Positions 1-7,918 of a stretch of DNA of 60,627 nucleotides are shown here, piece after piece. The stretch spans positions 1 through 60,627 of the forward strand of contig JAJDCP010000072.1 of assembly GCA_029260765.1 (NCBI GenBank), given 5' to 3'. Every line of letters starts with the position of its first letter. Position 1 is the stretch's first letter. Origin of the DNA: Planctomycetota bacterium (lineage in GTDB: Bacteria > Planctomycetota > J058 > JAJDCP01). Both the position numbers and the translations under genes were made by a program. The notes below the pieces were generated by a model, which did not search any database, had not been told where the DNA came from, and was given only the letters and a program-made list of their open reading frames with translations.

Positions 1-79
1 TCCCCCCACTCCAGCGGGACTGCCTTACGGAACTCGGCCAGCAAAATCGCCAAACTCTAGCCCTAGCAGTCGACTCGAG

Positions 80-1402
80 TCAGGCCTGCAATAGAGGCTG
101 ACGGCCCTCCAGCCAACGCCGAGCGCGTGCCGGGAAAAAGGCCAGGTTGATCAGGTCATAGACCAACGCCCCGTCCGGGCTCAGCTCGAGGCGCTCTCCG
201 TCGTCGTGCAGCAGGCCCACAGCCTGCAAACGCTCGAGCAGGGGCCCGAAACAGGACTCGATGGGCTGGCCGAAGGCCGCCTGCCAGTCGGCTTTGAGCA
301 GCGCCTTGCCGTCTCCCAGAGAGCGCGAGATGCAATGGGTGCGCACATCTTCGCTGTCCATCGTCAGCATCCGCTGCACGGGACTCCCGCCCGCTTCGAT
401 GCGCTCGAGGTACTGCTGCATGTCGCGCACGTTTTCGTAGACAGCATCGCCCAACTTCGAACGAGCGCTCAACCCGACTCCCAGCCGATAGCCGCCCCGT
501 TGCACGTCAAAGCAGGCAGCGCGCTCGTAGTTGGCACCGCGGCCTTCGCGGCGCCGGAAGCAGTGCCAGCGGTACTGTTCGAAACCCAGCCTCTGCGTCT
601 CGCCGCGCAGGAACCTGCGCCAGTGGACCAGGCGCTCGAGGTCGAGCCACTCATCCTCGCGCAGCCTGCGTCGTACCGAGGTCTCTTCGTTGACGCGCAG
701 ATTGTAGACGGACAGGTTGTTGATCCCGTGCGCGTCCAGAGTCTCGAGGTCGGCACGGAAGCTGGCCTCGGTCTGCCCTGGCAGGCCATAGATCAGGTCG
801 ACGTTGACGATCAAACCCGCGGCTGCCAGCAAGTCGCATGCGCGTAGAGCATCCTCAGCGCTGTGGCGGCGGTGGACGCCGTGCAACACGCCCTCGTCCA
901 GAGTCTGGATGCCCATGCTCACGCGCGGGATCCCGTGCCGCAGCAGCACTTCTATGTGCGCCTCAGTCAGCGTCTCGGGCGAGGTCTCGACCGTATGCAG
1001 CTCCCCCGGCAGGGGCTCAGTGCGGGCGAAGATCGCGCCCAGCAGCCTGTCGAGTTGCTCCGGCAGCAGGGCCGTCGGCGTGCCTCCTCCCACGAATGCC
1101 TGGGACAGCGGAGTGCCCGGCTCGATCCAGTCGAGCTCGCGGATCAGCGCGTCGACGTAGCGCGCCATCGCTGGGTCCTTGGTTCCCAGGCTCAAGGCAT
1201 AGAAGCAGAAACTACACTTGTAGCGACAGAAGGGCACATGGACATACAGGCGCAGCGCCCCCTCGGCCGGTTGGGGCCTGCTTGCGCCGGGCTGGTCCTG
1301 CCAATCAGGCGCCGTCACCGGATAAGTGTGCGGCGGGTGGTAGAGCAAGCGCGGCATGGGGCCGAGGACCTTGTGCCAGGCCGCAATGTCTGTCACGCTC
1401 AT
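80..1402 (-). CDS. HemW/HemN-like radical SAM protein
   Basis: This 440-residue radical SAM enzyme carries the canonical CX3CX2C cluster motif (C59, C63, C66 in PFCRYKCSFCFY) followed by a GGGTP glycine motif at 105-109. The C-terminal part has the GxGxxA...YEN.R...Y segment seen in coproporphyrinogen-oxidase-like (HemW) proteins. HemW inserts heme, and relatives act as radical SAM methyltransferases or oxidases in natural-product pathways. Its place as the last gene of a six-gene biosynthetic-looking operon favours a pathway role over housekeeping heme metabolism, but this is inference. The ATG at 1402 is chosen because AAAGGAG lies about 7 bases upstream. An in-frame extension further upstream has no family similarity and overlaps the preceding gene. 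Confidence 0.85.
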   Translation of the reverse strand: MSVTDIAAWHKVLGPMPRLLYHPPHTYPVTAPDWQDQPGASRPQPAEGALRLYVHVPFCRYKCSFCFYALSLGTKDPAMARYVDALIRELDWIEPGTPLSQAFVGGGTPTALLPEQLDRLLGAIFARTEPLPGELHTVETSPETLTEAHIEVLLRHGIPRVSMGIQTLDEGVLHGVHRRHSAEDALRACDLLAAAGLIVNVDLIYGLPGQTEASFRADLETLDAHGINNLSVYNLRVNEETSVRRRLREDEWLDLERLVHWRRFLRGETQRLGFEQYRWHCFRRREGRGANYERAACFDVQRGGYRLGVGLSARSKLGDAVYENVRDMQQYLERIEAGGSPVQRMLTMDSEDVRTHCISRSLGDGKALLKADWQAAFGQPIESCFGPLLERLQAVGLLHDDGERLELSPDGALVYDLINLAFFPARARRWLEGRQPLLQA

Positions 1403-1427
1403 GCCGGGTCTCCTTTCGAGGGGCCGC

Positions 1428-2651
1428 TCACACCGCCTGCTGCCAGGCATTGACCACCGTATCATACAGGGGGCTGAAGCGCCCGTGTCCCCCGCCCATG
1501 GCCCGCAGGACGAAGTCGTCCCCCCCGCCGAGCTTCTCGATCTCATGGGGCAGCTCGAGGTTGCGGGCTTCGTCCGGGTCGCGGATCACCCCGAGCGGAT
1601 CGCATCCCGCCTCGACTGCAGCCAACTGCTCGAGCAGCAGCCGCCGGTACATCACCAGCCCCCGGTCTGAGCTCGCCAGCTGTTCCTTGGTACGGTCACT
1701 GATCGCGCCGGGGCTGACCCAGGCCATGATGTCCCCGGCGTCGATGAAGTCGACGCGCAGATCCCCGTCCGCATCCCGCCAGGGAACTTCGTACTCGGGA
1801 ACCACGGGCTGCGGCGGCGCCTCCATTCCCGGGGGCAGGCGGTAGGTCGAGTACCACAGGTGCAGGGTGGAGCGGTCGTCGCGGGGGACGCGGAACTGGA
1901 AGCGTTGCCGGAAGCCCTCTCCGACCCGTAATGTACAGGGGAACACCAGCGGATGGCCGACGCGCCAGCCGTCGTCCTGTTCCGAGCCGCCCTCGAGCAG
2001 GCGGCGCTTGATGATCCCGTAGCGGAAACGCTCGAAACCGACCTGGACCGTGCGGCGCCGGTAGGCCGCGGGTCCCTGCCCGTATTGGCTGAGGTGATGG
2101 CCGTGCAACCACTCGGTGTGGTAGGGATCGACGCTGTTCTCCATGATCTGCAGCCAGTTGCAAGGCAGCTCGGCCCAGCCGATATCCCGCAGCACTCCGG
2201 GTTTCGTCAACAGGTCGTAGTGCGGCAGCTCGGGTGCGGGCTCGGGTCCGAGATAGCCCCAGACCAGCCCGCCCAGCTCTTGCACCGCGTAGCTGCCCAA
2301 CCGCACACGTGTGCGCAACGGCGTGTCGGGAGGCTCGGCAGGCATCTCCAGGCAACGCCCATCGAGCGCGAACTTCCAGCCGTGGTAGGGGCAACGCAAG
2401 CCCTCGTCATCGAGACAGCCAAAACGCAACGCGACGCGACGATGCGGGCAGTGGGCCTCGAGCAGGCCGAGCCGGCCGGAGTGGTCGCGGCACAGCAGCA
2501 GGTCCTCGCCGAGCAGTCGCAACGCGTGCAGGCTGCCGGGTGCGGCCACGCGGCTGCTGGCCGTGAGCGGGAACCAGTAGCGCCGCAGCAAGCCGCCCAT
2601 GGGGCTGCCCGGGCCGACTCGGGTCAGGCGTTCCTGCTCGGCGGCTTCCAT
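1428..2651 (-). CDS. Rieske [2Fe-2S] aromatic ring-hydroxylating-type oxygenase
   Basis: This is a 407-residue non-heme iron oxygenase alpha subunit. The Rieske cluster ligands are visible as CPH and CPYH (C68, H70, C87, H90) with 16 residues between the two pairs. The mononuclear iron motif is also present: N172, D175, H178 and H183 in ENSVDPYHTEWLH. Such enzymes hydroxylate, demethylate or desaturate a small-molecule substrate using electrons from a reductase; no reductase or ferredoxin gene is nearby. The start ATG lies two bases after the stop of the upstream methyltransferase gene, which implies translational coupling. The substrate cannot be read from sequence. Confidence 0.9.
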   Translation of the reverse strand: MEAAEQERLTRVGPGSPMGGLLRRYWFPLTASSRVAAPGSLHALRLLGEDLLLCRDHSGRLGLLEAHCPHRRVALRFGCLDDEGLRCPYHGWKFALDGRCLEMPAEPPDTPLRTRVRLGSYAVQELGGLVWGYLGPEPAPELPHYDLLTKPGVLRDIGWAELPCNWLQIMENSVDPYHTEWLHGHHLSQYGQGPAAYRRRTVQVGFERFRYGIIKRRLLEGGSEQDDGWRVGHPLVFPCTLRVGEGFRQRFQFRVPRDDRSTLHLWYSTYRLPPGMEAPPQPVVPEYEVPWRDADGDLRVDFIDAGDIMAWVSPGAISDRTKEQLASSDRGLVMYRRLLLEQLAAVEAGCDPLGVIRDPDEARNLELPHEIEKLGGGDDFVLRAMGGGHGRFSPLYDTVVNAWQQAV

Positions 2652-2653
2652 GC

Positions 2654-3244
2654 TCAGAGGTTCCTGCACACAAGCAGGCCCTTGCCCAGGGGCACGAGCA
2701 GCGCATCGACCCGGGTGTCGGCCAGTACCTTGGCGGTGAAGTCTTGCAAGTGCTCGGCGTGGCTGGTGATGTTGTCGCACACCAACAGGGCACCGGGCAG
2801 GCTGCGCTCGAGGCACAGCTCGTAGTAGGCCGGATACTCCGGCTTCTCGGCATCGATGAAACAGAAGGCCAGACCTTCGAGATCACGAGCCACTTCACGG
2901 GCGTCGCCCGCCCGCTGCTCGACTTCCGCAGCCACCCCCGTGAGGGCGAAGGTCTCCGCCGCGATCGCCCGCTTCGATTCCAACAGCTCGACCGTCGTCA
3001 AGGACCGGCCGCTCAGCCGGCAGGCCTGCAGCAGCCAGAGCGTCGAATAGCCGGCGCTGGTGCCGATCTCGAGCACCGGGCCCGGCGGGGCCGACGCGCA
3101 GAGCAGGGCGAGAAAGCGGCCGGTCTCGGGCGGCACCTGGCAGTAGCGCTGTGTCTTGGGCAAGCCCTGCTGGCGTTGCTCGGCGTCGCGGGTTTCGAGC
3201 GTGCGCATGCGCGCCACGAAGGCCTCGGGAAGGTTGTGGAACAT
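2654..3244 (-). CDS. Class I SAM-dependent O-methyltransferase, metal-dependent (COMT-like)
   Basis: This 196-residue methyltransferase has a clear SAM-binding motif I (VLEIGTSAGYST, 57-68). It also has residues matching the divalent-metal ligands of catechol or caffeoyl-CoA O-methyltransferases: D131 in FIDAEK and D157-N158 in VCDN. It would transfer a methyl group to a hydroxyl, typically one of two vicinal hydroxyls. That fits a pathway that also has a Rieske oxygenase, the next gene, two bases downstream. An AGGAG sits 8 bases before the ATG. It is slightly shorter than typical family members (about 200-220 residues). Confidence 0.88.
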   Translation of the reverse strand: MFHNLPEAFVARMRTLETRDAEQRQQGLPKTQRYCQVPPETGRFLALLCASAPPGPVLEIGTSAGYSTLWLLQACRLSGRSLTTVELLESKRAIAAETFALTGVAAEVEQRAGDAREVARDLEGLAFCFIDAEKPEYPAYYELCLERSLPGALLVCDNITSHAEHLQDFTAKVLADTRVDALLVPLGKGLLVCRNL

Positions 3245-3255
3245 CGGTGCTCCTG

Positions 3256-4635
3256 TCAGAGCTCTGGTTGCAGGCTGTTCTGTTCGACGATCTCGAGGAT
3301 GTTGTCGGGATAGGTGTTCTCGAGCAGCAGGATCTCATCCTCATAGGTGCCGTGTCCGACGCCTAGATGGCGCGTCGGGGTCAGCAGCCGGCCCATGTTG
3401 GGGAGCGGCAACTTGTAGCGCTTCCAGCTCTCGTAGCGGCGGCGCATCAAGCGGATGGTGTAATCGAGCGGGATCGGAGGTTGTTCGCAGCCCTCGACCA
3501 GAGGCGAGCCGAACTCGCGGCGCCATTGATTGAAACGGGGCACCACCCCGTGGGACATCAGAAAGTCCACCCCAGCGGCCGTCGACTCGACGGCTTCGTC
3601 GACAGTCTTGAAACCGTGCGGACGCGCCATCTCTACGCCCCCGACGAAGAGCGGTTTGACCTCACCAGGCCCGAAGACATCGACACTGTCGATCAGCCGC
3701 CGCACCCACTCGTCGCGACCAACCTGGCGGTGCTTGCCCGGGCACAGCCAGGCGAACAGCTTGGGGTCCCAGACCTCCATGTTGGCATGATGCGAGCTGA
3801 CCCCGAGGTCTCGGAACCACTCGAGCGTGGCTTTCGGTTTGGCGTTGGTCTGCAGGCTGACATGGCGCCGTGTGTCGCCATGGCGCACCGCTCGAACGTA
3901 CTCGGCGTAGAAATCGTCCTCGCTCTTGCCGTGCAACTTGTCGACGACCGTACCTCCGGTGATCAAGAAGCTGATCTCGGGCGGCGCGCCGACTTGCGCG
4001 AATTGCTCGGCTGCCACGGAGTCGGCGACGCTGCGTACGTAGTCGACAGGCTTGACAGGTGCGTTGAGTGTAAAGTCCCGTGAGCGTTGCATCTGCCGCA
4101 GGTTGCGGTTGATGTCGCAGAAGCGGCACTCTTCTTTGGGGCCCCAGTACTGGCAGGCGCGGAAGGCGGTGATGAAGAAGCCGAAGGCGATGATCTCGTG
4201 GTACCAGGTGCCATCGGGGAAGCGCTGCTGGTAGTAGGCCGGAGGCTTCGGGTAACGCAGCTCGGCAAGCAACTCATCCCCGCAGCGCAACACCAGGCGC
4301 TGCTCGACCACATCGATCAGGTACGGAGAGCTTGGGTTGAGTGTGGTCTGCACGATGACCGGGCGCAGCCCGTAGGGTCCCCCGAAGATGGTGAAGAACT
4401 CGGGCACGCGCCGGCTCTCGTTGCGCTGCATCTTCTCCATCGGCACCAGGTCGTAGGAAAACAGCCGGTAGGACTTGACCAGGCAGCCGCGCGAGGCTGC
4501 TAGAGCCGCGTCGCTGAACCAATGGCCCAGGCTGAGCAGGTCTGCTTTGAGGATCACCTCGCGGGGCTCGTCGGGGTAGCGCGCGAAGGTCGCTTCGAGC
4601 TCGGCGACACGGGGTCCTTGTTCTGTAGTGGGCAT
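3256..4635 (-). CDS. Radical SAM protein with unusual CX8CX2C motif
   Basis: This 459-residue protein has three cysteines, C161, C170 and C173 (ACQYWGPKEECRFCD), spaced CX8CX2C instead of the usual CX3CX2C. A later ITGGT segment resembles the glycine-rich SAM-binding strand, and the protein has alternating beta/alpha character compatible with a TIM-barrel radical SAM fold. About 155 residues precede the cluster, with no recognised domain. No cobalamin-binding or SPASM cysteines are obvious. The ATG at 4635 has a strong AAGGAG. It lies 11 bases downstream of the isochorismatase-ALDH stop, so it is firmly inside the operon. The product and reaction are unknown to me. Confidence 0.75.
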   Translation of the reverse strand: MPTTEQGPRVAELEATFARYPDEPREVILKADLLSLGHWFSDAALAASRGCLVKSYRLFSYDLVPMEKMQRNESRRVPEFFTIFGGPYGLRPVIVQTTLNPSSPYLIDVVEQRLVLRCGDELLAELRYPKPPAYYQQRFPDGTWYHEIIAFGFFITAFRACQYWGPKEECRFCDINRNLRQMQRSRDFTLNAPVKPVDYVRSVADSVAAEQFAQVGAPPEISFLITGGTVVDKLHGKSEDDFYAEYVRAVRHGDTRRHVSLQTNAKPKATLEWFRDLGVSSHHANMEVWDPKLFAWLCPGKHRQVGRDEWVRRLIDSVDVFGPGEVKPLFVGGVEMARPHGFKTVDEAVESTAAGVDFLMSHGVVPRFNQWRREFGSPLVEGCEQPPIPLDYTIRLMRRRYESWKRYKLPLPNMGRLLTPTRHLGVGHGTYEDEILLLENTYPDNILEIVEQNSLQPEL

Positions 4636-4646
4636 GCCAGGCTCCT

Positions 4647-6653
4647 TCAGGGCTCGCCGCGATGGTACTCGGCCTGCCAGCGGGTATAAAACTCCAGATT
4701 GCCCGGCCCGTGTTGGGGCGGACCGAAGCCCGACGCCTTCCAGCCGCCGAACGGCAGCTCGAGTCCCGCGCCGGTCGTGGCCTGGCCGAGCTTGAGCAGC
4801 CCCGCGCGTTGCGTGCGGCGGAAAGCGGTGCGCTGCTTTGGGTCTGCGGAGAACAGCGCGCCCACCAGACCCTGGGGGACCTGCTCGGCGAGCTGCAGGG
4901 CCATCGCGAAGTCGTCTGCCGGCTGCACGACCAGCATGGGCGCGAAGCTCTCCTCCTGGACCAGCTCGTGGCGGGCATCCTCGCAGACCACGACCACCGG
5001 AGGATGGTAGGCCCCCAGCTCAGGATCCTCTCCCTCGAAAGAGGGCGCCCAGGGAAAGCGCTCGCACGCGCCCTCCGCCCGTCGCAGCAGTGCCTGAAAG
5101 CGCGCGCGGCTCTCCACAGAGATCAGCGGCCCCAGGACGGTGTCGGGCTCGCGCGGGTCTCCCCAGCGCAGGCCCTCGACAACGTCGCGGAGCGCGGCCA
5201 GAAAGGCGGGCAGGCAGGCCTTCGCCACCACGGCCCGACGGTTGGCGGTGCAACGCTGGCCCGCGAAGCCGAAGGCACCGAAGGCGATGCCCCGGGCAGC
5301 CTCGGCCAGGTCGCAATCGGGCATCACGATCGCCGCATTGTTGCCTCCCAGCTCGGCCTGCAGGGGCAGCAGACGGCGCGCACAGTGGGCGGCGGCAGTC
5401 ATCCCCGCGGCCCCCGAGCCGGTCAGGCTGACGGCATCGACCAGAGGCTCGTCCATCAGCACCCGGGCCGTGTCGGCGCCGCCTTGCACCAGCCCGACCA
5501 GGCCCGCAGGGGCGCCGGCAGCCTCGAGCAGACGCATCAGCTCGACGGCCAGCGCGGCGCCCGGCAGCGCCGGCTTCCAGAGCACAGCATTGCCATACAG
5601 CAGCGCGGGCGCCAAGCGGCCGACGGCGATGCCCAGAGCGTGGTTCCAGGGCGTGATCAGGGCGACCGTGCCCAGCGGCCGACGGCGGGCACTCCCCTCC
5701 GAGGCGCGGTAGTCTTCGGGGGCGGCCTCAGCAGCGCACTGGCGCAGGCGGGTGGCGCTGCGGGCCAGCTCGGCCCGCGCCATCTGCACAGGTTTGCCGA
5801 TGTCTGCGACCAGGCGCGCGCAGAGCGCGGGCGCAGCCGCCTCCAGCCCGTCGGCGAGTCGCAGCAACAACTGCTGCCGCTCGGAGTGGTCGCGGAAACG
5901 CCAGGCCTCGCCGGCTTCGCGGGCTCGGCCCGCGACTGCGGCTACCGTACCGGGTCCGTCCAGCGGCAGCCAGAAGCGGGCCTCGGAGCTGTCCCGTGGA
6001 GAGACGTGCTGCCACATCGGCGGCTGCCGCCACCAGTGAGGATCTTCGACAAAACGCCGGTCTCCCCAAAGCGGCACCGGGATTCCCCGCAAACGCCCCG
6101 ACGGCTGGGAGGATCCGGCCAACAGAGAGGCCACGGGCTCGAACTGCGCGACCCGTTTTTGCATGAAGTCGCGCGCCAGCTCAGCCGCCAACGGGTCGTC
6201 GCTGGCGATGGCATCGTCGGCGACGCGCAGGCGATAGCCTCGCGCGTACGCATCCAGCACGGTCGCCCGCACACATGCGTGCGTGTGCACGCCTGACACC
6301 CACAGCTGGTTCACGCCCTGCGCCTGCAGTGCCGCGTGCAAGCTGCCATCTTCAAAACCACTGTAGAACAGCTTCGAGACCACGGTCTCTGCCGGCAGAG
6401 GCTGCAACTCCGGGGGAGCCTGCCAGCCCGTGCTGCCTTCACGGCACAGAGTGCGCCCGGCGTTCTGCCAGTGGGGCATGCCCAGGCCCCCTGCCGCGAC
6501 CGTCGTGCGCACGTGGAACACGGGGAAGCCGCGAGCCCGACAACTTTTCAGCAGCTGGCCCACGCGTTCGAGCAGCGGACCTGCCGAGGGCAACAGACCG
6601 GGCGCCTGCAGGAAGTCGTGCTGTAGGTCGATCAGCAGTAGACCCCGGCTCAT
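4647..6653 (-). CDS. Isochorismatase-family hydrolase fused to aldehyde dehydrogenase
   Basis: This is a 668-residue two-enzyme fusion. Residues 1 to about 185 form a cysteine hydrolase of the isochorismatase/nicotinamidase superfamily, with the D9-K94-C127 triad (LLIDLQHDF, VVSKLF, GVHTHACV). Residues about 215-668 form an NAD(P)-dependent aldehyde dehydrogenase, with the TPWNHAL segment (N337), K360, the general-base E434 (QAELGG) and the nucleophile C468 (GQRCTANR). All catalytic residues of both halves are intact. The hydrolase could release an aldehyde-bearing or amide-derived product that the ALDH oxidises; this coupling is inference. The start overlaps the stop of the upstream dehydrogenase (ATGA). 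Confidence 0.9.
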   Translation of the reverse strand: MSRGLLLIDLQHDFLQAPGLLPSAGPLLERVGQLLKSCRARGFPVFHVRTTVAAGGLGMPHWQNAGRTLCREGSTGWQAPPELQPLPAETVVSKLFYSGFEDGSLHAALQAQGVNQLWVSGVHTHACVRATVLDAYARGYRLRVADDAIASDDPLAAELARDFMQKRVAQFEPVASLLAGSSQPSGRLRGIPVPLWGDRRFVEDPHWWRQPPMWQHVSPRDSSEARFWLPLDGPGTVAAVAGRAREAGEAWRFRDHSERQQLLLRLADGLEAAAPALCARLVADIGKPVQMARAELARSATRLRQCAAEAAPEDYRASEGSARRRPLGTVALITPWNHALGIAVGRLAPALLYGNAVLWKPALPGAALAVELMRLLEAAGAPAGLVGLVQGGADTARVLMDEPLVDAVSLTGSGAAGMTAAAHCARRLLPLQAELGGNNAAIVMPDCDLAEAARGIAFGAFGFAGQRCTANRRAVVAKACLPAFLAALRDVVEGLRWGDPREPDTVLGPLISVESRARFQALLRRAEGACERFPWAPSFEGEDPELGAYHPPVVVVCEDARHELVQEESFAPMLVVQPADDFAMALQLAEQVPQGLVGALFSADPKQRTAFRRTQRAGLLKLGQATTGAGLELPFGGWKASGFGPPQHGPGNLEFYTRWQAEYHRGEP

Positions 6654-7768
6654 GCATCACCGAGGCAGGGGCTTGCCGCGTCGTGGAGTACAGCCGCCGC
6701 GACCCGCCGGCCCAGCTCGCGCGTACCGATACGTGGCCCAGGCAAGGCCGAAAGCTCAGGAGTCGCGCAGCCCTGGCGCAAGATGTATTCGACAGCCCGT
6801 TCGATCCGGCCCGCCGCCTCGACACAGCCGAAGCTCTCGCGCAACAGCATGGCCAGGGCCAGGATCTGGCCGATGGGATTGGCCCGGTCTCGGCCTCGCA
6901 GGTCCCAGGCCGAGCCGTGGTTGGTCTGATAGACAGCTGCGCCGGTTGCGGCAAAGTTGCCGGAGAACGAGACGCTGCGCGCGCCGAGCAACAGCGCCGA
7001 GACGTCGGCCAACACATCCCCGAACAGGTTGGGAGCCGCAAGCACATCGAGCTCGCAGGGCGCCTGCAGCAGGCGGTAGGCCGCGTAGTCGACGTTGAGG
7101 AACTCCGGCTCCAGATCGTGGGGAGCGGCGGCCTCCCAAGCAGCCTCTTTCCACAGCCGGGTCAAGCCTGGCAGGCCTCCGTCCTTGACCACCACAGCCA
7201 AGCGTCTGCGCCGGGAGGCGGCCAGCTCACAGGCGACCTGCAGAAGCTGCAGGGCAGCCTGGCGAGAGTGCTCGACGGTCTGTTGCAGGTCCCGCTCTCC
7301 AGCATCTTGAGCGAAGTAGTAGCCGGAAATGTTCTCACGCACCACCACCAGATCGCAGCCCCCCACGACCTCTTCACGCAGAGAGCGACAAGCTGCCAAC
7401 CCAGCCAGCGGCCGCACTGGCACCAGCTTGCAGAACAACTGGTAGGCCCGGCGCAGATGGTAGACAAACCGGCCGCCGCCCGCTCCGCAGAGCAAAACGC
7501 CCCCGTCCGCGAAGACCTGGTCACAGAAGCCACGCAACTCGGCTGCGAAAGGACCGAGGAAGCGGCCCTCCCGCATTCCCAGGCTGCCTGCTTCCCGGAC
7601 ATTGACCTGTAAGCCCGTACACTCGCGCAACGCCGCCAGCACATCGAGCGCAGCGGCAACGATCTCGGGCCCTGCGCCTTCGCCGGGGAGCACCCCGATC
7701 AACAGCGCATCTCGAGGACGGGCGCGCAGCGGGCTGGAAGGCGAGAGCAGCGTAGGAAACAAGTGCAT
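6650..7768 (-). CDS. Isopropylmalate/isocitrate dehydrogenase-family protein
   Basis: This roughly 372-residue beta-decarboxylating dehydrogenase resembles LeuB/Icd proteins. It has an N-terminal GVLPGEGAGPE strand (27-35), a VVRENISGYYF segment equivalent to the family's catalytic-tyrosine region, VVKDGG equivalent to the catalytic-lysine strand, and NLFGDVLAD with the metal-binding aspartates. A C-terminal HGSAWDL...ANPIGQILA block forms the NAD-binding loop. It would oxidise a 2-hydroxy acid with decarboxylation; the substrate is unknown. It is the first gene of the operon. The start is uncertain: the ATG at 7768 has no clear ribosome binding site, and an in-frame TTG at 7807 is an alternative. 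Confidence 0.82.
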   Translation of the reverse strand: MHLFPTLLSPSSPLRARPRDALLIGVLPGEGAGPEIVAAALDVLAALRECTGLQVNVREAGSLGMREGRFLGPFAAELRGFCDQVFADGGVLLCGAGGGRFVYHLRRAYQLFCKLVPVRPLAGLAACRSLREEVVGGCDLVVVRENISGYYFAQDAGERDLQQTVEHSRQAALQLLQVACELAASRRRRLAVVVKDGGLPGLTRLWKEAAWEAAAPHDLEPEFLNVDYAAYRLLQAPCELDVLAAPNLFGDVLADVSALLLGARSVSFSGNFAATGAAVYQTNHGSAWDLRGRDRANPIGQILALAMLLRESFGCVEAAGRIERAVEYILRQGCATPELSALPGPRIGTRELGRRVAAAVLHDAASPCLGDA

Positions 7769-7918
7769 TCCGGTCAGCTGGGAGGAGGCCCGGTATTCTG
7801 TCTGCAACGAGGCTACACGTCAAGCCATGCGCGGGCTCTTGCCTTCGCCCACAGATTGTTGCGAATAGGCTTGCTGGTGGCGTGTCCAATCCCGCAGACC
7901 CCGCTCTGAGGAGACCCC
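7769..7918. promoter_or_regulatory. Divergent intergenic region
   Basis: This 150-base gap separates the minus-strand biosynthetic operon from the plus-strand VIT/vWA lipoprotein gene, so it must hold the promoters of both. I could not identify a confident -35/-10 pair. A GAGGAG ribosome binding site precedes the plus-strand ATG at 7919. Confidence 0.4.

Noticed and set aside
1..79. Start of another gene at the left edge
   Set aside because: The 79 bases downstream of the last operon gene show no start, stop or hairpin that I could assign.
4662..6296. Long plus-strand open frame antisense to the isochorismatase-ALDH gene
   Set aside because: It has low-complexity Gly/Arg/Gln-rich sequence with no homology and lies wholly opposite a gene with intact catalytic motifs. 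GC-rich codon bias produces such mirrors.
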